From the NCBI GenBank assembly GCA_036873755.1, contig JAVTVY010036989.1, positions 1 to 64,000 of the forward strand: a stretch of DNA of 64,000 bases. Reading direction: 5' to 3'. Below are positions 57,565-64,000 of this stretch, piece after piece; within the stretch, counting starts at the first letter, position 1; each line of letters starts with the position of its first letter. Below the pieces are notes generated by a model, which ran no database searches, was not told the DNA's origin, and saw nothing but the letters and a program-made list of their open reading frames with translations. This stretch comes from Hanleya hanleyi (taxonomy: Eukaryota > Mollusca > Polyplacophora > Lepidopleurida > Hanleyidae). The position numbers and the translations under genes were made by a program.

Positions 57565-58054
57565 AGGTGAACTGCAAAGCTTTTAATTTTATCTAAAATG
57601 TTGCTTATATACATCTTGTCTTATGTGATATAATTTCTATACATTTTTGGGGAAAATATTATTTGCAAAATTGTATTAATAACAATATTTAAGTTATCCT
57701 GTTATAAATCCGTCTTGAAAACTTGCATCGCTTGTCTCTCTTGGTTTGTAGACCGTTATGACGTTGTAACGGTCTCCTTCATTCACGTTTTATTTAAATG
57801 TGACGTCATGCTACGTCGGATGAATGAGCGAGGACCACTATAACGTCATGACGTTCCAAAAACAACGGGAGGCAAGCGATGACGAATTTAAAAGTTCTTT
57901 GCTCTCGTTTTCTGGTGGTATAAGTTTTGACTTCTCATATACCCAAAATAAAACAATAACCCACAGAACTATTACCACACATATTTGTAACAACTATGGA
58001 AGTTCTTGTTTTATGACATTTTAACAGAACATTGGAAAGCTTTTCAGTTCACCT
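57565..58054. mobile_element. Kolobok/T2-like MITE, 490 bp
   Basis: TTGAAGGTGAACTGCAAAGC at 57561 and AAGCTTTTCAGTTCACCTTT followed by AA at 58058 are inverted, a TTAAAGGTG-type end with one side mutated (TTGA). The interior includes CGTTATGACGTTGTAACGGT and GACGTCATG words. The 66-codon frame at 57824 is not convincing. Confidence 0.65.
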
Positions 58055-58763
58055 TTAACCAAATAGAAACGATTCTGCATGCATTTATTATGGAAATATT
58101 TAAAATATAACTGACAAAGATGTGGGACATATGAATTATTAACCAGAATTATGCAAGTTTGGTTTTCCACCCTCAACTTTATGGAACAGATAGGAATTCG
58201 AATTCAAATAATGAAAAATAAATTGCCATCCATCTACGGTGAAAGTGGCCGGAACTACTGGAAGCGGGAAAACCAAATGGATCTTATACGCTATTGAGAG
58301 GACTAGATAACTATGTAGAGCCTCGTCTGCTCAGAGTAATCTACTGTTATGGCAAATAACTGTCCATATTCCAAGATATGAGTCTGACAGTGTCTGAAAT
58401 AGAGTTCGTGAAGGGTATTTTACAGTTTGACGTGTAATTCATTTAGAAGTTGGCGGATGTTTCTATCAGAGTTTTAGAAATCAGGTAATAGTCAACGATC
58501 TTACGATCCACGTCAAACAGGACACCAGAAATACAGACGTGTGTGCTAAAGGATCACATCATGACATCGTATCGGTTAATTACATAGTGCTGAACGATCA
58601 GGACCAAATTTCAAGAGATTTGGTTTGAATTATCTGCATGTAGTTCTATTTAATAACTCCATCGATAAGCATCAAAGTTCGCTTTTATGTCGTCATTTTT
58701 ATCCTCCCAACGACTGAACTATGTTACGTCATAAACGATAATAGAAAAAACGTAACAGAAAAC
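58055..58763. other. Unassigned stretch left of the LTR
   Basis: AT-rich, no inverted ends or coding pattern recognised. Confidence 0.4.
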
Positions 58764-59332
58764 TGTTGTGAAGTCAAAGATTAACAATCAAATATTTATT
58801 TACAATACTAAAATCAAGTACAAATTAAGCAAGGTCAATACAACAAATAAATGAGAAATATAGTCCTACTGTTCAATGCTATACCGGTGTATATTTCACA
58901 GTCCGTACTGACGTGCAAATCTCTATACAGTCCGTGCCGCACAAATCGCTGTTCTGTATTTTGATAGTCCAACACCGATCAGCTGTTGTCCAGTTTCCGA
59001 CAGTTCAATCACGTAGATAACACAGCGCCAAGAGTCAATTCACAGGAATATACAATCCAGCAGTCCGTAATTTCAGATAAAGGTAAGACAGTATAATGCA
59101 CCCACAGAAAAGACGTTTGAATTCCCCCATCGATCACTGAATGTTGGGCTACTTATACTCTGCGGGACATTCGAGATCATTCCACAACATACAGCATTGA
59201 AGTATGATCTGACCCAGATATAATTACAACAAGCTTCCAGAAAGCTCGAAGCGACGAACCCACACAGCCTACGATGCTCTATCATTCCAGAAACATCCAC
59301 AGTGTCTAACAGTAAACTTCAACACCATGACA
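58764..59332 (-). repeat. Ty3/gypsy 3' LTR, 569 bp
   Basis: TGTTGTGAAGTC...CTTCAACACCATGACA has TG/CA ends. On the minus strand it is preceded by a polypurine tract (AAGAGGGGGGAG, 59333-59345), which primes plus-strand synthesis and fixes the LTR edge. The inner part contains GATAACACAGCGCCAAGAGTC, shared with the fragment at 61222. Confidence 0.8.
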
Positions 59333-59412
59333 CTCCCCCCTCTTAAAAAAAAGAAAGTTTCAAACTTGGAACTTTCTTGACAATTCAAAACATTATTGCA
59401 AAAAAATCTGTA

Positions 59413-60160
59413 TTACAACAGCAAAAATGTTGACAAACATATGTACATTAAATGCGAGACAAAAAAATCAGCAATCAAACTGTCCTTGCCCTCAATATGT
59501 CTGATTTCAATATTGTATTCTTGTAACACCAAACTCCATCTCAACAATCTTTGGTTTTTGTTTTTCATCTTACTTATGAAAACAAGTGGATTGTGATCAC
59601 TGAATACAGTAATTGGCAACGATGAAGAAGTAACATAAATATCAAAATGTTGTAAAGCCAATATCATTGCCAAACGTTTTTTCTCAATTGTAGAATAATT
59701 TCTCTGATGTTTGTCAAATTTACGTGAAAAATAACATATTGGGTGATCTACACCATCTATACCTCCTTGTAACAAAACGGCACCAGCAGCAACATCACTA
59801 GCATCTACAGTCAGTTTAAAAGGTGAATCGAAATCTGGTGCTGAAAGAACTGGCGTGCTCTTGAGTATGGCTTTCAGGTTTTCAAAAGCTGATTCACAAT
59901 CATCGGTCCAAACAAAAGTTATCCTCTTTCTTAAGAGTTGAGTTAAAGGCTCAGTAATATCTGAAAAATTTGGACAAAATTTTCTGTAGTAACCAGCCAT
60001 ACCCAAGAAACGCATCAGTTGACTTACATGTTGGTCTTGGAAATAACGAGATAGCACTAACCTTAGCATCTACAGGTTTTACCTGACCCTGGCCTACAAC
60101 ATGACCCAAGAATGTCACACGTGCATGCCCAAATTCAGAGTTGAATGTCGCTGATCAGTA
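59413..60160 (-). pseudogene. Ty3/gypsy reverse transcriptase end and RNase H (integrase missing)
   Basis: Minus strand: VTFLGHVVGQGQVKPVD (60110), RFLGMAGYYRKFCPNFSD (60010; connection domain), LKAILKSTPVLSAPDFDS, FKLTVDASDVAAGAVLLQ (RNase H first Asp; 59810), YFSRKFDKHQRNYSTIEKKR (Glu), ITVFSDHNPLVFIS (Asp; 59600) and HIEGKDSLIADFF (59490). The frame is open for 218 codons. The integrase that should follow is absent: the polypurine tract and LTR begin within 80 bp. The upstream reverse transcriptase core is replaced at 60160 by a Penelope-like fragment. Confidence 0.85.
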
Positions 60161-60164
60161 TTCT

Positions 60165-61215
60165 TAATGCATAATATTTTTTTGTAAAGTCGTCATCTAA
60201 AGAATGATGTATCTCAGTCACGCTTTGATTGTGACTGTTCATATGAGTACCATGAGGATCTTGAAGCACATGGGTTCATACGGCCCCTAGCCCAGGGTTA
60301 GGTCCCACTGGAATATTACTGTCCAGAAAGGGATAGTTTACGATGTCGAAATTGTAATCATCTCTTTTGTCATACAGTCGACGAGAGAGAAGGCCGGCTT
60401 CATTTTTAAAGAGATATAGGTCTAAATATGATGTGCCTGTAGGGTTATCTGTAGTTTCCTTCAAATCCAGTGAAGGTGGATATATATCCTTCACTGCGTC
60501 ATTTATATAGCGATTATCCACAGCGAGAAGATCGTCTATATAGCGTTTGGTGAATGAGAAGGAACGGGCAGTGAATGGATCGGTTTTTGAAAGCGCCTGC
60601 ATATGGTCATATTAATAAGAGAACAGATATAGGTCAGCCAATAGGGGTGCACAATTAGTAACCATTGGAATACCTATATGCTGTTGATATGTTGTGTTGC
60701 CAAAATTCACAATGATATTTTTAATGAGAAATTCAAGCAACTGTATAAACAAAGAAACATCCCATGAATGATATCTCTTGTATGTAGTAGAGCTAAAGAA
60801 TGCTTTATGGCTTCCGACGTTAATATATCTACGATCAGTATTCTTGAACACAGATACTATTAATGAACTTAGATGGTCAATAAGGTCCTGATGAGGGATT
60901 GTAGTATAGAGAGTCGAGAAACCTCATGTGGATACATGTCTGTACGGTATGTGACCTTTAGCATCAAGTTCTTCCGTAAGACATTTTGAGTTTTTCAATA
61001 TCCACATACATTCAACGCCAGAGTTTTAGAAATAGTGGCGCAATACCTTTCCCAAAATGCTTTTACCTCCTGAAGGGCCCTCGTCAATAGGGTTGAAAGA
61101 AGCTTGGTGGTGCAGCTTCTAGAACCAGCTATGAATCTAGCTTTGTATGGTGATTTATGCATTTTGGGAGTCCAGTATACTTTTGGTATATCGTTATGTT
61201 TGGTTGGAAGACAAA
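60165..61215 (-). pseudogene. Penelope-like reverse transcriptase (copy 2)
   Basis: Read downwards: IPKVYWTPKMHKSPYKARF (61190), TKLLSTLLTRALQEVKAFW, SKTLALNVCGY, DRRYINVGSHKAFFSSTTYK (60830), GIPMVTNCAPLLADLYLFSY (60660; motif B with Gly-Met-Val change), FTKRYIDDLLAVDNRY (60540; YIDD), YDKRDDYNFDIVNYPFLDSN (60350) and VLQDPHGTHMNSHNQS (60260). Only small breaks separate the pieces. Both ends abut gypsy-derived DNA. Confidence 0.8.
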
Positions 61216-61221
61216 TACCTA

Positions 61222-61429
61222 AGATAACACAGCGCCAAGAATTTCAGACAAAGGTAAAACAGTATAATGCACCCACAGAAAAGCCGTTTGAATTCCCCCT
61301 CGATCACTGAATGTTGGGCTATTTATACTCTACGGGGCATTCGAGATCATTCCACAACATACAGCAATGACGTATGATCTGACCCAGATATAATTACAAC
61401 AAGCTTCAGTAAACTACAACGCCATGACA
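61222..61429 (-). repeat. Truncated gypsy LTR fragment
   Basis: GATAACACAGCGCCAAGA through AGTATAATGCACCCACAGAA to CAACGCCATGACA matches 59021-59332, with two internal deletions. It has the outer (U3) end of the LTR and lies directly upstream of Penelope copy 2 in the same minus orientation, where a gypsy 5' LTR would be. Confidence 0.75.
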
Positions 61430-62356
61430 AGTACTTTATGAACAAGTAGGAGGACATCTCACAATTTCTCGAATTATTTATTGATATCAAATCGAATACT
61501 TAAGAAATATCAAAGGATTGATGGTAAATGTTATCCGATAAGTCATAAATCGAAGGAAACTGAAAAGCTGGAGAAGAGTTATAGACGAGATTTGCCCTAT
61601 CTTGGTTAAAACTAGGTGAGACTTAACAGGGTTCGGCTCAGAATAGGTACCGTATCTGCTTGAAATTCCAGAGAAATAAATCAACCGACTAAACTCAGAG
61701 ATGTATTAAATATAATGACTGGAGAAAGATGTTTACCGAGCAGAGGATAGAACAGTATGTAAGATAGAGCTATGAAGATGAATCGGATGAAATGGCAAAT
61801 AAGGTCTATATTCCAAAATGGAAAAGAGATTACGCCAACAGTATTATGGTTATGTGATCAATTGTTATGAGATGAAAAACGATTACATTCATACTGAAAT
61901 TTTATACAGCCAGTCAGTTTCAAAGTGTATACAATATTAACCCTGATGCAACTATCAAATGTAGTATCAAAAGGAGAAAAGGCGTATTCAAGAAACTGAG
62001 AGGTGGAGATTACGAGTCGGATGGCGATCATTTGGAAAATAGGAATATTAAAAGTGTTAAGAATAGATAAAAATAATTTTGAATATTCAAAAGAATTTTA
62101 CATGTGTATATTAGGTATGAGCAAATGTACATATATGTAATGTTAATTATCTACACTGATGTGTTGAGATTTCGTACAAATGAATGAATAACTTAAACCT
62201 GTATTTTAAATATTTTCTCCATATTATGTAGCACACTCCTTGCTGCTGTGGCTGTTGGTATAAACTGTTCACTGCATGAGTCATGAAGTTATCTCCCTAT
62301 ATCTTGATCTGTCACGTGATCAAATATGGCCACGATTTAAAAGAAAAATAGTGAAC
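61430..62356. other. Unassigned stretch
   Basis: Low-complexity AT-rich DNA with repeated GAAGATGAATCGGATGAAAT-type purine words (61770-62040). No intact frame or inverted ends. Confidence 0.4.
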
Positions 62357-62524
62357 ATGGCTGTCGTAATCGTTCCTCCTCCTGTTCCGTCTATTCTCCA
62401 TCATGCTCCGGCTGCTGCTCCTCCTCATTTTGCTCCCCGCCTCAATAATGTTGACCTGATGTGTTCAGGAAAAATTAATCCCTGGGCCAGTTCATGGCAA
62501 ATCCCTGAGAATGAATCGTATTAA
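62357..62524 (+). CDS. Short Pro/Ala-rich ORF or first exon
   Basis: GTGAACATGG gives a good start context. The 55-codon frame reads MAVVIVPPPVPSILHHAPAA, APPHFAPRLNNVDLMCSGKI, then NPWASSWQIPENESY and TAA. A longer version starts at 62276. The GC content is higher than its flanks and there is a GTCACGTGATC E-box 45 bp upstream (62311). A small protein or a decayed 5' exon; not recognised. Confidence 0.3.
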   Translation: MAVVIVPPPVPSILHHAPAAAPPHFAPRLNNVDLMCSGKINPWASSWQIPENESY

Positions 62525-62622
62525 AATGTATAATTCAGGGTGAATCATCTGAAATTCAGGACTTTTCCCCCTGCTATCCCTGTGTGTCTGCTATCTTATC
62601 TTATTTCTGCCGATTCCGTGCT

Positions 62623-62626
<4 letters not shown>

Positions 62627-62665
<39 letters not shown>

Positions 62666-63060
62666 GAGGTTTAATGTCACATTCAGCAATAGTTAAGCTT
62701 TATTGCGATCAAACAAAAGTATTCTAAAATCCAAGTATTCTAAAAAAAAAGAAGTCAACAACCCAGCAATCCAGAAGTAATCAACACAACACACCAAAAG
62801 ACATGCGCATACATCAAAACTTATGCAACAAACCAATTTCTTTCAGATAACCTAAAATACAGTCGTCTTTTACCCGACTAAAAAGATCTTCTAAAGTAGC
62901 TGCTTGATAAAATGAATCTCTTACAATGTTAAAAGGCGATCAGAATGTTTCACTGTGAGATCTTCTAGGCTTGGAATACACCTTGTGGCTGATTCCTTTT
63001 ATAGTAAATGTTCGTGGGTGAATCGGGTATGGCCGATTCTACATTTCCAGATCATGACTT
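62627..63060 (-). mobile_element. 3' fragment of the RNase-H LINE (second copy)
   Basis: The (GA)n run at 62627-62661, then TTTAATGTCACATTCAGC, AAGTAATCAACACAACACAC, TGCAACAAACCAATTTCT, AAAAAGATCTTC and CAAGGTGTATTCC in inverse order, match 50385-50735 in reverse complement. It is a 5'-truncated copy of about 430 bp, typical of LINE insertions. Confidence 0.85.
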
Positions 63061-63079
63061 GATGGAATTGTCATATACA

Positions 63080-63345
63080 GTCACAAACTGCATATTGGTA
63101 TCACGTATAAAAGGTGATGAGTTAATGCCATCACTAATAATGGCCAACACAGTTTACTGGTGATATGGCCTGGTCATCATTGTTTTTTAAGTGATGGCCT
63201 AAAACGAAAACTCACTTCTCATCATCATTTATTGGTGAACTGGCCTCCTCTCCATTAAATGGTGATGAGCTGATCTCGTCATCCTTTGTCATCACCAATA
63301 AATTACGGTGACCAGGCCTCATCACCAATGCTGATTTATACCGTG
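63080..63345. repeat. GTGATGA-rich minisatellite element, copy 2
   Basis: The same self-complementary GGTGATGA / TCATCACC words and AATAAATTACGGTGACCAGG as copy 1 (56985), between ATACAGTCACAAACTG and TTATACCGTGTG. Copies differ in unit order. Confidence 0.65.
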
Positions 63346-64000
63346 TGTTTCCTATAACCTGAACAGATGCCGGTGTGTTGGATAATATTGTCCTAGGTCG
63401 GACTCGCACTGTGTGACTCATGGGCAGGTAGCGTTTTATATGAAATTATTCCTTGGCATTTATGGATATGATGATGATTATAACTATATGATTATAGTTA
63501 TTTCGGATTCAAGGTTAAAAATATGTTTGTGTTGGGGCGGACTTGGAAATTGAATCAGATAGAACCCTCCATTTAGTGAAGATGAGATTGGACGAGAGGG
63601 GGCGGGTTGCAAAAATAAGACCGAAAGCAATGTCGTGTATGGTTTTCTGATATCAATTGCCCACGCATATCTTGGGAGATTTTGTTTTCGATCACCATTC
63701 GGTCAGTGATCTCAGGGGTCTTCAATATAGAGAATTTTGTGAACCTGGACTATTCCATACATCAGAGAATGTCGTACACGTTAGGTTCGTATACCCAACT
63801 ATACGTTTATTAATATAGATTAATATGTGCAATTTGTGAACTGTTACAGCTGTCTTAGACACCGTAGAAAAAGCCTCAATTTATAACGACGAATTGCAGG
63901 GAGTTTCCTTCAGTGCTATGACTTGGTGGTAGAAAAAGAGTCATCATCATCATCATACACTCATTCAATGGGTGTTTTCTCGCGCTCTTACACACACACT
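63346..64000. other. Unassigned end of window
   Basis: GATGATGATTATAACTATATGATTATAGTTAT (63470-63505) forms a short palindrome, and (CAT)n/(AC)n microsatellites close the window (63945-64000). No gene. Confidence 0.4.

Noticed and set aside
1..64000. CRISPR arrays, operons, bacterial promoters or ribosome binding sites
   Set aside because: The window is eukaryotic; the regular repeats are satellites without spacer structure.

Overview
This is a eukaryotic, AT-rich, intron/intergenic-type window that consists almost entirely of transposable elements, their relics and tandem repeats. No complete host protein-coding gene, rRNA, tRNA or CRISPR array could be supported. Two clues point to a lophotrochozoan, most likely a mollusc (possibly a gastropod). 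One is the very frequent ACATGTACATGTA-type words. The other is a dispersed SINE with the core TTGTCGTAAGAGGCGACTAA and a (GTGA)n end, which I recall from gastropod genomes. The assignment is from memory, not from a search.

Layout. 0-5.7 kb: 32-bp palindromic tandem repeats framing a small inverted-repeat element, a mariner-like MITE, a hAT-like element (2515-3619) inserted into a 35-bp minisatellite, and a Harbinger-like MITE with TTA duplication. 6.58-12.95 kb: a near-complete but decayed DIRS-type tyrosine-recombinase retrotransposon on the minus strand, with inverted terminal repeats and a circle-junction (ICR) sequence. 13-18 kb: SINE fragments, a possible 2.8-kb inverted-repeat element and a 151-bp satellite ending in a GGAC-rich tract plus hairpin. 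18.2-21.5 kb: a Kolobok/T2-like element. 22-27.3 kb: minisatellites, a 1.7-kb hAT-like element with a 6-bp target duplication, and a second satellite with the GGAC/hairpin tail. 28.5-30.3 kb and 40.8-45.4 kb: a duplicated promoter-like block and two opposite copies of a piggyBac-like MITE. 36.9-39.4 kb: one element nested in another. 42.8-43.9 kb: a hAT-like element with a smaller one nested in it. 48-50.7 kb: an RNase-H-bearing LINE broken by a 505-bp insertion. 52.4-56.6 kb: a Penelope-like reverse transcriptase gene split by a 2.8-kb long-inverted-repeat element. 58.7-61.4 kb: a Ty3/gypsy relic whose interior is occupied by a second Penelope-like fragment. 62.6-63.1 kb: a 3' fragment of the same LINE.

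The most informative relations are between elements. Three intact elements share CAG...CTG ends and 6-bp target duplications. The LINE 3' tail and the SINE 3' tail are recognisably the same sequence, so the LINE family is a likely source of SINE mobility. Three otherwise unlike repeats, and perhaps a fourth, end in a GGAC-rich tract followed by a hairpin and TAAT-like sequence. Possible host exons (13706-13753, 46591-46678, 51487-51604 and a few others) are supported only by open frame and splice-site context.
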